This document shows, in pieces, positions 55,775 through 64,000 of a DNA stretch of 64,000 nt; position 1 is the first letter of the stretch; each line of letters begins with the position of its first letter. The notes beneath the pieces were generated by a model that made no database searches, was not told the DNA's origin, and was given only the letters and a program-made list of their open reading frames with translations. Source of the DNA: Billgrantia endophytica (GTDB lineage: Bacteria; Pseudomonadota; Gammaproteobacteria; Pseudomonadales; Halomonadaceae); assembly GCF_002879615.1 (NCBI RefSeq), contig NZ_PNRF01000012.1, positions 62,001 to 126,000 on the forward strand. Reading direction: 5' to 3'. Made by a program: the position numbers and the translations under genes.

Positions 55775-56545
55775 TCAGGTGCGATTGATGGAGACGCCGC
55801 CGTCGGCCAGCATTGCGATGCCAGTAACGAAGCTTGAATCGTCGGAGGCCAGGTAGAGCGCCGCCCGGGCGATCTCTTCCGGCGTGGCCATGCGCTTGAG
55901 GGCGTGCAGGTTCTCGACGAACGCCAGGACTTCCGGTCCGGCATCGGGGGCGTTGGTGATGCTGGCTGGCGTATCGGTGCCGCCGGGCAGCAGGGCATTG
56001 GCGCGGATGCCGTTGCCACCCAACTCTGCGGCCAGCGTTTTCACCAGGCCGATGATGCCCGATTTGCTCGCGGCATAAGCCGCCATGCCCGGCATGCCGA
56101 CGGTATGACCGACGAAGCTCGAGGTGAACAGCAGGCTGCCGCCACCTTTCTGTAGCAGCGCCGGGATCTGGTACTTGGCACCCAGGAAGGTGGCGGTCAG
56201 GTTGGTATTCACGACATCGTGCCAGTCACTCGGTGCCATCTCCTGCAATGGCTTCATTGGCCCGACAATGCCGGCATTGTTGAAGGCGATGTCGAGTCCG
56301 CCGAAGCGCTCCTGGGCAGTGGCGACCAGGCGCTGGGCCATGCGCTCGTCGCACACGTCCCCGGCGACGGCGACGGCAGTGCCGCCGTCACGTGCGATGG
56401 CTTCGACCAGAGCATCGAGTTCATCCCGACGGCGGGCGTTTACGATCACGTTGGCGCCTTCGCTGGCGAATAGGCGAGCGGCGGCATGGCCGATGCCTGA
56501 GCTGGCCCCGGTGACGATGGCGGTCTTTCCGGCAAGTCGATTCAT
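55775..56545 (-). CDS. SDR-family oxidoreductase
   Basis: The 256-residue classical short-chain dehydrogenase has the cofactor loop TGASSGIG at residues 12-19, GDVCDERM, FNNAGIVGPM, and the active-site series SSFVGHTVGMPGMAAYAASK with Ser, Tyr and Lys in place. The C-terminus TGIAMLADGGVSI closes the fold. It should reduce a ketone or oxidise an alcohol with NAD(P). It is a single-gene unit, in contrast to the SDR at 11195 which lacks the Tyr. The ATG at 56545 fits the family start. Confidence 0.93.
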   Translation of the reverse strand: MNRLAGKTAIVTGASSGIGHAAARLFASEGANVIVNARRRDELDALVEAIARDGGTAVAVAGDVCDERMAQRLVATAQERFGGLDIAFNNAGIVGPMKPLQEMAPSDWHDVVNTNLTATFLGAKYQIPALLQKGGGSLLFTSSFVGHTVGMPGMAAYAASKSGIIGLVKTLAAELGGNGIRANALLPGGTDTPASITNAPDAGPEVLAFVENLHALKRMATPEEIARAALYLASDDSSFVTGIAMLADGGVSINRT

Positions 56546-56795
56546 GGCAGTATTCTCCATGGGTAGGTGAGAGACCGTTTGCGATCCCATGCTCACCCTG
56601 CCGGCGTTCGGGTAAGGCCTCACTCCGCTTCTTGCCGTCAAAAAATCTGGCCTCTTGATGATGCTATGCTGCGGATATTGCGAAATGCCGCGACGAGGCG
56701 GGTCCACTTTGAAAGCAAGAGATGGAGTGCGACAGGTGGGACCAGGGCTCATCCTGAACCAACGGAGAACGCCGAATCGGCAGCGGGAGCCCACC

Positions 56796-57907
56796 ATGAT
56801 CGAGAAGCCACATGATTCACGTGCCACGTTTGATACCGATGATGCGAAATGGGCGGCGGTGCTGAATCGCGACGCCACGGCTGATGGCGCATTCGTCTAT
56901 GCGGTTCGCTCTACCGGTATCTACTGCCGTCCCACCTGTGCGTCGCGACGCCCTCGGCGTGAGAATGCCGAGTTCCATACGGATGCGGAGGAGGCCGAGC
57001 GGGCAGGCTTTCGAGCGTGTCAACGTTGCCGCCCTCAGGGCGAACCTCTTGTCCAGCGACACGCCGAGGCCGTTGCCCGCGCCTGTCATTTGATCGAGTC
57101 ATCCGAGGAGCTTCCTTCACTTGATGACCTGGCATGTGCTGCGGGGTTGAGCCGCTTTCATTTCCACCGTGTATTCAAGTCGACCACTGGCCTGACGCCC
57201 AAGGCCTATGCCTCGGCACGACGAGCCGAGCGGGTGCGTAATGAACTGTTGAGCAGCGAGACGGTGACGGAGGCTTTCTTTGAAGCGGGTTTCAATTCCA
57301 GCGGGCGCTTCTATGCCAGTTCCAATCGCATGCTCGGCATGACACCGAAGCGTTACCGTTCGGGAGGGAAGGACATGGAGATTCACTTCGCCCTGGGGGA
57401 GTGTTCACTGGGCACGATCCTGGTGGCCGCCAGCGAAAAGGGCATTTGCGCCATTTCCCTGGGGAGCGATCCGGAGCAGCTATTGCAGGAGTTCCAGGAC
57501 CGTTTTGCCAACGCCAATCTGATTCCGGGGGGTAAGGATTTCGACGCCTGGGTGGCTCAGGTGGTGGGCTTCGTCGAGGCGCCTTGCGTCGGGCTGGCGC
57601 TGCCGCTGGACATTCGCGGCACCGCCTTTCAGCAGCGGGTCTGGCAGGCGCTGACCGAGATTCCCATGGGCACCACGATCAGTTATGCGGAGCTGGCGAA
57701 GCGGATCGGCTCTCCCAAGGCGGTGCGCGCCGTAGCCAGGGGCTGGCCATTCCCTGCCACCGGGTAGTGCGCAACGACGGGGCACTCTCGGGGTACCGTT
57801 GGGGCGTGGAGCGCAAGCGCGCCTTGCTCGAGCGTGAACGTCAGCGGGAAGCCGGCAAAGATGGTTCGGGAAATTCTCCCTCCAGCGCGTCGGTAATGCC
57901 TGCCTGA
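56796..57907 (+). pseudogene. ada: Ada repair/regulatory protein with a frameshift before the active site
   Basis: The main frame (56796-57767) has the Ada N-terminal domain with zinc cysteines YCRPTC and ACQRC, the AraC-type helix-turn-helix (SLDDLACAAGLSRFHFHRVF) and most of the O6-methylguanine methyltransferase domain to PKAVRAVAR. It then reads GWPFPATG and stops. The expected next residues, [20 protein letters not shown] with the acceptor Cys in PCHRV, appear one frame over and run to 57907. The codons for about six residues are missing at the junction, consistent with a ~16-base deletion. The methylphosphotriester sensor could still be made; the O6-alkyl repair activity is lost unless frameshifting or sequencing error is involved. 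Confidence 0.88.
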
Positions 57908-58392
57908 GGCGTACGTTCCAGGTAGGTGGAGAGTACCACGTAGCTGCGTGTGGCCTTGACGCTGGGCAGGGCATAGAGCCGGGCGAGCAGCCCTTCCAGG
58001 GCGCGGCTGCTGGCGCAGCGCACCTTGAGCAGCATGCAGGTGTCGCCGGCCACGGAGTGGATCTCCTCGACTTCGGGCAGCGCCGAGAGCGCCAGCAGTT
58101 CCTGGGTCTTGCCCCAACCGGTGGAATCGACGTGGACGAAGGCGAGGAAGGGCTTGCCGGTGGCAGGGCCATCCAATACCGCCACGGTGCCGCGGATGCG
58201 TCCCGTAGCTCGTAGCCGTTTGACCCGTTCGTGCACGGCCGGCGCCGAGAGACCGGCGCGATTACCCAGCTCGGCGTAGCTGAGCCCGGCATCCACGGCC
58301 AGTTCGCCTAATATTTTTCGGTCGAAGGCGTCCAGGGGGCGTGCCTCCTGGCCCTTGTCCCGAACGGTTTCTGTTTTTTCAGGGTTCGGCAT
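57841..58392 (-). CDS. Lrp/AsnC-family regulator
   Basis: The 183-residue regulator has a helix-turn-helix ([40 protein letters not shown]) and the RAM sensing domain ([37 protein letters not shown]). It is divergent from the MFS gene at 58460, which it probably regulates, an arrangement common for amino-acid exporters. The ATG at 58392 follows GGAGC; an ATG at 58428 is not supported. The 3' end overlaps the tail of the broken ada gene. Confidence 0.92.
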   Translation of the reverse strand: MPNPEKTETVRDKGQEARPLDAFDRKILGELAVDAGLSYAELGNRAGLSAPAVHERVKRLRATGRIRGTVAVLDGPATGKPFLAFVHVDSTGWGKTQELLALSALPEVEEIHSVAGDTCMLLKVRCASSRALEGLLARLYALPSVKATRSYVVLSTYLERTPQAGITDALEGEFPEPSLPASR

Positions 58393-58459
58393 TTTTACGA
58401 TTGCTCCGAATGGTATTCCTTTCTTCAATGTTAGTGTCGAACTGCATTTGGAGCGAGTC

Positions 58460-59629
58460 GTGATAACGCGTCATCTTCTTCTGTTGACCGCTGCCATTGC
58501 CGTCATTGGCGCCAACTCGCTGGCGCTGAGCCCCATTGCTGCTACGGTGGCGGCGTCCTTTCCGGGTCGCAGCGCCGCCGATGTGGTGACGGCAGCGGCC
58601 TTGTATGGCCTGGCCACGGCGGGCAGTGCCTTGCTGCTGGCTTCGCTGGCCGATCGTATCGGGGCCGAGCACGCGCTGATGCGGGCGCTGTTGGTGCTGT
58701 CGGTGTCGCTGGGCTTGGCCGCACTCTCACCCGTCCTCTGGGTGTTGTTCATCGCCCAGGCGTTTGCCGGCCTGGCGGCAGGCGTGGCATTGCCGGCGAT
58801 CTATACCCTGACCGCTCAGGTGGCGGCGAAAGGGCGCGAGAGCCAGACGCTGAGCTTCGTGCTGACGGGGTGGACGCTGAGCCTGGTGGTTGGGGTCGGT
58901 CTTGCGGCGTTGCTGGCCGACCTGCTGCACTGGCGTGCCGTCTTCTCGGTACTGGCGCTGGCTGCCGTGGTATTGGCATTGGGAATATCGCGCTGCCGCG
59001 ACTGGGGAACGAGAGCGGGCGGTGCGACGATGAGCTCCTCCCTCACGGCCTTGCGAATCCCTGGCATTCGTTCGGTGCTGCTGAACGTCGCTGCCTACAT
59101 GACGGCGTTCTATGGCCTTTACACCTATCTCGGCCCGCACCTGGGCGAGGCTCTGCAATTGCCCGCTTCCTTCGCGGGGCTGGCCATCGCCGTCTATGGC
59201 CTGGGTTTCGGGGCCGCCGCACCGCTGGGCCGGTTGGTCGACCGGCATGGTGCGAGCGCCGTGGCCTGTGTGACCTTTGCCGGCCTGATGCTCGTCTATC
59301 TGGGGTTGATGGGTGCCGCGATGCTTCCGCTGGTACTGTTGGCGCTCTGTCTTGTCTGGGGGGTGGCCAATCATCTCGGCCTGAACCTGCTCATGCGGCA
59401 GCTTGCCGAAATCGATCCGGCGCAGCGGGGTGCCATCATGGGGCTGTATAGCGCCATCACCTATCTGTGCGTCTTTGCCGGGGCGCTGCTCTACCGGCCG
59501 ATCTTCACGCACTTCGGCTTTGCCGCGTGTGCCTGGGCCTCGGCGATGCTGGTGCTGCCGGCCCTGGGCTGGGCGTTGGGGCAGTGGCGCAGGAAACAGG
59601 CTGCGCTACGCTGCCATTCGGAGACATGA
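58460..59629 (+). CDS. MFS transporter
   Basis: The 389-residue membrane protein has twelve segments. It begins with LLLLTAAIAVIGANSLALSP, has MFS motif A as ASLADRIGAEHALMR after segment 2, and motif C-like sequence GWTLSLVVGVGLAALLADLL near segment 5. The second half starts at VLLNVAAYMTAFYGLYTYLG. The start is GTG at 58460, with GGAG seven bases before; the longer ORF overlaps the divergent Lrp gene. It may export an amino acid or drug under that regulator. Substrate unknown. Confidence 0.9.
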   Translation: MITRHLLLLTAAIAVIGANSLALSPIAATVAASFPGRSAADVVTAAALYGLATAGSALLLASLADRIGAEHALMRALLVLSVSLGLAALSPVLWVLFIAQAFAGLAAGVALPAIYTLTAQVAAKGRESQTLSFVLTGWTLSLVVGVGLAALLADLLHWRAVFSVLALAAVVLALGISRCRDWGTRAGGATMSSSLTALRIPGIRSVLLNVAAYMTAFYGLYTYLGPHLGEALQLPASFAGLAIAVYGLGFGAAAPLGRLVDRHGASAVACVTFAGLMLVYLGLMGAAMLPLVLLALCLVWGVANHLGLNLLMRQLAEIDPAQRGAIMGLYSAITYLCVFAGALLYRPIFTHFGFAACAWASAMLVLPALGWALGQWRRKQAALRCHSET

Positions 59630-59655
59630 TGACTTCGGAAAGGAGGTGTTTCAGC

Positions 59656-60060
59656 ATGATTGCCTACACGATGGTGGGTACCAAGAATCTCGAAAAAGCG
59701 CTGGCGTTCTATGACCCCCTTTTTACTGAAATGGGCTGGGATGTCTGCTGGAAAGATGATTCCTGCGTTTCCTATGGAAAGGAAGGTGATCTTGATTTTC
59801 CCAGGTTCTTTGTCGGTTATCCCTTCGATGGCCAGGCAGCCAGTGTAGGCAATGGCACCATGACAGCGTTCCAGTTCGCGGCCCCTGAGCAGGTCGACAA
59901 GCTGTATGAGATAGCCATCAGCAATGGAGGTGGTGACGAAGGCGCACCAGGTTATCGGCCTCAATATGCCGAAGGTTTTTATGCCGCCTATGTTCGCGAT
60001 GGCGATGGCAATAAATTGGCGTTTGTCGTCTATCCCGATGAGGCAGAGGAAGAGAAATAA
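59656..60060 (+). CDS. VOC-superfamily (glyoxalase-like) protein
   Basis: The 134-residue VOC protein begins IAYTMVGTKNLEKALAFYDP, has AFQFAAPEQVDKLYEIAISN in the middle and FYAAYVRDGDGNKLAFVVYP at the end with the RDGDGN-K-F pattern of glyoxalase-like proteins. It is AGGAGG-led at 59656, 26 bases after the MFS stop, so it may be the second gene of that unit. Base composition is somewhat lower in GC than neighbours. Its end overlaps the convergent XRE gene. Confidence 0.88.
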   Translation: MIAYTMVGTKNLEKALAFYDPLFTEMGWDVCWKDDSCVSYGKEGDLDFPRFFVGYPFDGQAASVGNGTMTAFQFAAPEQVDKLYEIAISNGGGDEGAPGYRPQYAEGFYAAYVRDGDGNKLAFVVYPDEAEEEK

Positions 60061-60833
60061 ACCACCATCCTGAGATGCCGGTGTTCATCCACCAACAGCG
60101 TGGCGTGTTCGTACTCCCTCGGGTTGGATTCGGCGTCGAGAATCGTGCCGATGCCGTAGCGGTAGGCTTCATGATTGGGTTGCTCCCACCAGCGGCGAAA
60201 GTCCGGCGACAGCTTGGCGAGCGCGTCGATCAGCTCCTGCATGGCCGGGTCCTCGGGCGCGGCCGCCAGGTCGCAGCGGAACTGGGCCAGCAGGCGGGGG
60301 GCGTCCCGGCGCCAGTCTGGCAGTCGCCTGCGTAGCGCAGGGTCGGCGAACAGCAGGCGCATCATGTTGCGCTCGCCGGGCTCCCTGTCACTGAAGCCGA
60401 ACAGGTTATCGGCCACGGCATTCCAGGCGATCACATCCCAGCGCAGGTTCATCACGTAGGCGGGCCTCGCCATGTCGTCCATCAGCGTCTGGACCAGTGG
60501 AGGAATCGTCTGCCATTGGTAGGCCTCCACCGGCGGCGGACGGCGGTGGGCGAGCAGGAACAGGTGGCAGCACTCGGCGTCGTCGAGCTTGAGGGCCTTG
60601 GAAACGCTGAGCAGGAAGCTCTCCGAGACGTTGATGTCGCGCCCCTGTTCGAACCAGGTGTACCAGGTCAGCCCCACGCCAGCGAGGGTGGCCACTTCCT
60701 CGCGGCGAAGCCCCGGCGTGCGCCGGCGGCCGGTGCTGGGCAGGCCGACGTCGGCCGGCGTCAGCTTGTTGCGATGATGGATCAGGAAGTCGGTGAGTTC
60801 GCTGCGGGTCCTGTCGAGGCTGCGTCCGGCCAT
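60030..60833 (-). CDS. XRE regulator with MmyB-like ligand domain
   Basis: The 267-residue protein has an N-terminal XRE helix-turn-helix (GRRRTPGLRREEVATLAGVG, LTWYTWFEQGRDINVSESFL) and a MmyB-like PAS-type ligand domain (RPAYVMNLRWDVIAWNAVAD, LLAQFRCDLAAAPEDPAMQE, WWEQP). This is an intact gene of the same family as the deletion remnant at 4391-4553. It is divergent from the DHA2 MFS exporter at 60958 and likely regulates it. Confidence 0.93.
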   Translation of the reverse strand: MAGRSLDRTRSELTDFLIHHRNKLTPADVGLPSTGRRRTPGLRREEVATLAGVGLTWYTWFEQGRDINVSESFLLSVSKALKLDDAECCHLFLLAHRRPPPVEAYQWQTIPPLVQTLMDDMARPAYVMNLRWDVIAWNAVADNLFGFSDREPGERNMMRLLFADPALRRRLPDWRRDAPRLLAQFRCDLAAAPEDPAMQELIDALAKLSPDFRRWWEQPNHEAYRYGIGTILDAESNPREYEHATLLVDEHRHLRMVVYFSSSASSG

Positions 60834-60850
60834 GGCGTTCTCTATTGAGC

Positions 60851-60879
60851 AGTGACTAATGGGCAGTTACTAGTAGTAA
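60851..60879. promoter_or_regulatory. Candidate operator in the XRE/MFS intergenic region
   Basis: TTACTAGTAGTAA (60867-60879) is a palindrome with 5-bp arms, preceded by a related AGTGACTA (60851-60858). It lies between the two divergent starts, where XRE autoregulation would act. Confidence 0.45.
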
Positions 60880-60957
60880 TAGGATAACTGGCTATATTGT
60901 AACCCTATCAGTATGGGCCAAGACTATCATGCCAACCCTATGGAAAGGAGGTATGGC

Positions 60958-62544
60958 ATGGTTTCCCTCAATGAAGCGTCAGGCTCGCGGCTCACCCGAC
61001 AGCGGGCGGGCATCAAGGAGTGGGCCGGCCTGGTGGTGTTGGCATTGCCCACGGCACTGCTCGGTCTTGATGTCACCATCCTCTACCTGGCGCTGCCCGC
61101 CCTGGCAGCGGATCTGCAGCCGAGCAGTACCCAGGCGCTGTGGATCATGGATGCCTACGGCTTCATGATCGCGGGCTTTCTGATCACCATGGGCACGCTG
61201 GGCGACCGCATCGGCCGCCGTCGGCTGCTGATGATCGGCGCCGTAGCCTTCGGCGCCACTTCGGTGATCGCCGCCTATTCCACCAGCCCCGCCATGCTGA
61301 TTGCCGCACGTGCGCTGCTTGGCGTGGCCGGTGCGACGCTGATGCCGTCGACCCTGGCGCTGATCAGCAACATGTTCGGCGATGTACGCCAGCGCGCCCT
61401 GGCCATCGGCGTGTGGGCCACCATGTTCGCGTTGGGCATGGCGCTGGGGCCGGTGGTGGGCGGCGTGTTGCTGGAGCGCTTCTGGTGGGGTTCGGCCTTC
61501 CTGGTAGCGGTTCCCGTGGTGGCCCTACTGCTGATCGCAGCTCCGCTGTTGCTGCCCGAATATCGCACGCCTCGCAGTGAACCGCTGGATTTCACCAGCG
61601 TGCTGCTCTCGCTGGCGGCCGTACTGCCGGCGGTCTACGGCGTGAAAGAGATCGCCAAGGCGGGGCTCGAGCCCGTTCCGGTGCTGGCGCTTGTGCTGGG
61701 AGGGTTGCTGGCGCTTGCCTTCGTGCGTCGTCAGCGGCGCCTGGCTGATCCATTGCTCGACATGCGGCTGTTCGGTAGCCGCACCTTCAGTGCCGCTCTG
61801 ATCGTGTTGCTCGTCGGTCTGGTCGGTGTTTCCGGCGTCATGCTGTTGGTCACCCAGTATCTGCAGCTGGTGGCGGGGCTCACGCCGCTGGCGGCCGGGC
61901 TATGGATGGGGCCGCCGGCGCTGATGATGGTGCTGGCGGGTATCGTGGCGCCGTTGCTCGCCCGGCGCATCCGTCCCGGCTATGTGGTGGGGGCTGCCCT
62001 GGCGCTCTCCACGCTGGGCTACTGGCTGCTGGCCACCGTCGAAGTGAATGCCAGTGGAGTGGGCATGGCGATAGCCGGGTTCTCGCTGGTCTATCTCGGC
62101 CTGGGCACCATCGCCGCGTTGGGCACGGATTTGGTGGTGGGCGCGGCGCCGGCAGAGAAGGCCGGTTCCGCCTCGGCCATGTCGGAGATGGTGCAGGAGC
62201 TGGGGGTTGCACTAGGCGTGGCCCTGCTGGGCAGTCTGGCCACACTCGTCTACCGTTCGCGCATTGACGGAAGCGTCTCCGATGACCTCTCCCCTGATAT
62301 CGCCGTTGCCGTGGAGGAAAGCCTCTGGGCGACGGTTTCCGCGGTGAACCGCCTGCCCGAGGGAATGCTCGAGGAAGCTCAACTGGCGTTTACAGCGGGG
62401 CTCAACGTCACCGCCACGGTCGGCGGGATCGGCATCCTCGGCCTGGCTATCGTCTCGGCGGTATTTCTGAGGCACGTGGGAACGATTGGCGACGATACGC
62501 AGGGTGACGAGGCACGCGACTCGGAGTTCTGCCCCTCACCGTAG
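60958..62544 (+). CDS. MFS drug exporter, DHA2 family (14-TM)
   Basis: The 528-residue inner-membrane protein is of the DHA2 drug:H+ antiporter family. Segment 1 reads PTALLGLDVTILYLALPALA, the family's D1-like LDxTIxxxALP motif; motif A is GTLGDRIGRRRLL; motif C is ATMFALGMALGPVVGGVLLE. Fourteen segments fit the length. SmvA/QacA-like exporters act on quaternary ammonium and other cationic drugs, but specificity is not visible here. The ATG at 60958 has AGGAGG at seven bases; the ATG at 60913 is unlikely. The divergent XRE gene is the likely regulator. Confidence 0.94.
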   Translation: MVSLNEASGSRLTRQRAGIKEWAGLVVLALPTALLGLDVTILYLALPALAADLQPSSTQALWIMDAYGFMIAGFLITMGTLGDRIGRRRLLMIGAVAFGATSVIAAYSTSPAMLIAARALLGVAGATLMPSTLALISNMFGDVRQRALAIGVWATMFALGMALGPVVGGVLLERFWWGSAFLVAVPVVALLLIAAPLLLPEYRTPRSEPLDFTSVLLSLAAVLPAVYGVKEIAKAGLEPVPVLALVLGGLLALAFVRRQRRLADPLLDMRLFGSRTFSAALIVLLVGLVGVSGVMLLVTQYLQLVAGLTPLAAGLWMGPPALMMVLAGIVAPLLARRIRPGYVVGAALALSTLGYWLLATVEVNASGVGMAIAGFSLVYLGLGTIAALGTDLVVGAAPAEKAGSASAMSEMVQELGVALGVALLGSLATLVYRSRIDGSVSDDLSPDIAVAVEESLWATVSAVNRLPEGMLEEAQLAFTAGLNVTATVGGIGILGLAIVSAVFLRHVGTIGDDTQGDEARDSEFCPSP

Positions 62545-62551
62545 GCGATCG

Positions 62552-63376
62552 TCAATGGTGCCGTGATTGGATGAATGCCAGCGCGACCTGAACCAGTCTG
62601 CGGGGGTGGGTCAGATGCGGAGCGTGGCCCGCGCCCTCCAAGGTGACGAGATCGGCGTCGGGAATCAGGCGGTGCAATACTTCCATGGTCGGTGGATACC
62701 ATGGCAGACCCCGTGAGCCCGTGGTCAGGCATACGGGGACCTTCAACGTTGCGAATCGCTCCGGCACGATGTCCAGCCGTGTGGGGTCCTTGGCCTGATC
62801 CAGCCATGTGTCGGCATGGGCGACGAAGCTTTCGCGCATCTCGGGCGTCAGCACCTCGTCCCACAGTGCGTCGCCGAAGCCGATATGATCGGCGAAGTAG
62901 CGTGCTGCATCGTGATCCCTGCCAGCCTCGAGCCATTGCATGGCCGTGGTCATGTGCCGTTGAATGATGGGCAGCAGCCTGCTGCCCTGTGGATGGTGCT
63001 TGAGCAAGCCGAACAAGGGAGGCTCGTGGGCAAGCACCGAATGCACACGGTGAGGGGATTGGGCGGCGGCCAGCAGGGCGATAGTGGCGCCGTAGGAATG
63101 TCCCATCAGGTGTGCCGGTGAGTCGCTGGCGACTTGGTCCAGCAACTGGCACAAGTCGTTCACATCTTCCTCGTATACACCCTGCCCCGGTGGGCACTCG
63201 CTGTTCCCGTGACCCCGTCGATCATAGCGGATGACGCGTAGTTCACGGACGAGTCCGGGAACCACCCGAGCCCAGGCAGCGTGAGTGTCCCAGGAGCCAT
63301 GGACCAGGACAAGAGGTGCCCCGGCGCCGGTTTCCGTGATGGCGATGCGTAGCCGGTCGATGATCAGGTATCGCAT
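62552..63376 (-). CDS. Alpha/beta-fold hydrolase
   Basis: The 274-residue protein has the alpha/beta hydrolase oxyanion region LVLVHGSWDTHAAWARVVPG, the strand RVIRYDRRGHGNS, the nucleophile elbow MGHSYGAT with catalytic Ser, and His in LEGAGHAPHLTHP near the end. Substrate class (ester, epoxide, haloalkane) is not evident. GGAG precedes the ATG at 63376 at nine bases. It converges with the DHA2 MFS gene. Confidence 0.92.
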   Translation of the reverse strand: MRYLIIDRLRIAITETGAGAPLVLVHGSWDTHAAWARVVPGLVRELRVIRYDRRGHGNSECPPGQGVYEEDVNDLCQLLDQVASDSPAHLMGHSYGATIALLAAAQSPHRVHSVLAHEPPLFGLLKHHPQGSRLLPIIQRHMTTAMQWLEAGRDHDAARYFADHIGFGDALWDEVLTPEMRESFVAHADTWLDQAKDPTRLDIVPERFATLKVPVCLTTGSRGLPWYPPTMEVLHRLIPDADLVTLEGAGHAPHLTHPRRLVQVALAFIQSRHH

Positions 63377-63434
63377 GCGTGAGTCTCCATCGGGTCCCGT
63401 TTGGTATTGATGCCACGTCCATGCTACGCAATAT

Positions 63435-63463
63435 TGTCAATGCTTATCATAAGCGTTCATATG
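63435..63463 (+). promoter_or_regulatory. Promoter with palindromic spacer before the PchR-like gene
   Basis: -35 TTGTCA (63435-63440), 17-bp spacer, -10 TCATAT (63458-63463). The spacer holds GCTTATCATAAGC (63442-63454), a perfect 6-1-6 palindrome within AATGCTTATCATAAGCGTT. The 7-1-7 symmetry and alternating A/T recall a Fur site, but the core departs from GATAAT. Confidence 0.5.
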
Positions 63464-63515
63464 CCGGGCGGAGCCATTCGTATGCCAGGTGTCGCTCATC
63501 GGGAAGGAGGACCAT

Positions 63516-64000
63516 ATGGTGGCCCAATTGCAGCATGCCAGCCCCTGTCGCTCGGAGTATCTGGCGCTGGATGACGGCCTCGCCGTCAACTGGCTGCGTT
63601 ACCATCCCACGCGGGAGCTGGTCGAAGAGAGCCGCGACCCTCATGGTCGGCCGATGTTGGTACTGACCTTCGGGTTACAAGGCGAGTCGTGCTTTGTGGA
63701 ACGCCAGGGGGAGCGAGTAGCATTCAGGGCCGGGTACACCACGATCACGGCGTTCGCCACCAGTCATGGCGAGCGGCGTTATCCGGAAGGGCAGGTGGTC
63801 GCTCAATTGCGCTTGCTGATCGGCGAGGAGCGGCTGCGTCAGTACGCCGGGGAGGCGCAGGTGGCGGCGTTGATGGGGAGTGGGACGCTCAGGCGCCTGG
63901 CATTCATGTCCACCTTCGGCAGCAGCCAAGCCCATGTACGGGCACTTGCCGGATACTTCAGGCATGATCGGCACAAGCTGAACATGCAGATCCATGCATT
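63516..64000 (+). CDS. AraC-family regulator (PchR-like), 3' end outside window
   Basis: The frame opens at ATG 63516 after AAGGAGG and runs to the window edge without a stop (161 codons). It reads RPMLVLTFGLQGESCFVERQ, then TTITAFATSHGERRYPEGQV and VAQLRLLIGEERLRQYAGEA, the N-terminal sensor domain of PchR-like AraC activators of siderophore genes (…GERR.P.GQ.V.QLRL.IGE..L..Y…). The helix-turn-helix lies beyond the window. A palindrome-bearing promoter precedes it. PchR-type function (iron siderophore uptake) is inference from family style. Confidence 0.85.
   Translation, partial: MVAQLQHASPCRSEYLALDDGLAVNWLRYHPTRELVEESRDPHGRPMLVLTFGLQGESCFVERQGERVAFRAGYTTITAFATSHGERRYPEGQVVAQLRLLIGEERLRQYAGEAQVAALMGSGTLRRLAFMSTFGSSQAHVRALAGYFRHDRHKLNMQIHA

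Noticed and set aside
1-64000. Search for tRNA, rRNA, CRISPR arrays, complete insertion sequences and prophage genes
   Set aside because: No cloverleaf-like tRNA ends, no regularly spaced direct repeats, no transposase or integrase frames and no phage structural genes were seen by eye; a computed scan could still find small elements.

Overview
The window reads as chromosomal DNA of a high-GC gammaproteobacterium. Codon use, Shine-Dalgarno-led starts, two RND efflux systems, Bug-type tricarboxylate transporters and the mix of regulators fit a halomonad (Halomonas or a close relative). That assignment is inference, since no rRNA or marker gene is present. I see no tRNA, rRNA, CRISPR array, complete insertion sequence, phage gene or replication origin. 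About 60 intact genes are packed tightly, mostly as small divergent regulator/effector pairs.

Layout. 1-3.1 kb: end of an RND efflux operon (permease end and outer-membrane factor), then a lipoprotein chorismate mutase. 3.1-14.8 kb: single enzymes (MDR dehydrogenase, META lipoprotein, AraC/MFS pair, Asp/Glu racemase, VOC plus DUF899, DUF3626, SDR, BASS/ACR3-type carrier, MBL-fold hydrolase, nitrilase), with gene remnants between them. 14.9-28.6 kb: the most coherent system. Two complete tripartite tricarboxylate transporters lie in tandem on the minus strand. They face, across a GntR/UTRA regulator, a plus-strand operon of MmgE/PrpD, hydantoinase/oxoprolinase A and B, and a D-threonine-aldolase-like PLP enzyme. 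Related operator repeats sit before the transporter operon, before gntR and before the catabolic operon, so one regulator probably controls uptake and breakdown of one unidentified, possibly lactam-like, carboxylate. 28.6-38.3 kb: many small detoxification-type genes mixed with decayed genes. 38.4-46.7 kb: MarR-GNAT fusion, a TetR-controlled RND pump, and a PadR-controlled MFS-ArsH pair with visible operators. 46.7-64 kb: AzoR/LysR, ECF41 sigma factor with an ABM protein, a RES-Xre toxin-antitoxin pair, WYL/GST, ArsR/ABM, VOC proteins, a frameshifted ada, two more MFS exporters and a PchR-like AraC gene cut by the window edge.

Two features stand out beyond single genes. First, at least nine gene remnants (XRE, LysR tails, ArsR, flavodoxin-fold reductase, PhzF, AraC, EamA+Lrp, ada, and a nitrilase/DHFR mosaic) look like products of internal deletions, some at short repeated sequences. 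Second, many regulatory sites can be read directly: two SoxR-type promoters, duplicated PadR and TetR operators, a long MarR inverted repeat, a triple operator upstream of a TetR gene, and the GntR operator set.
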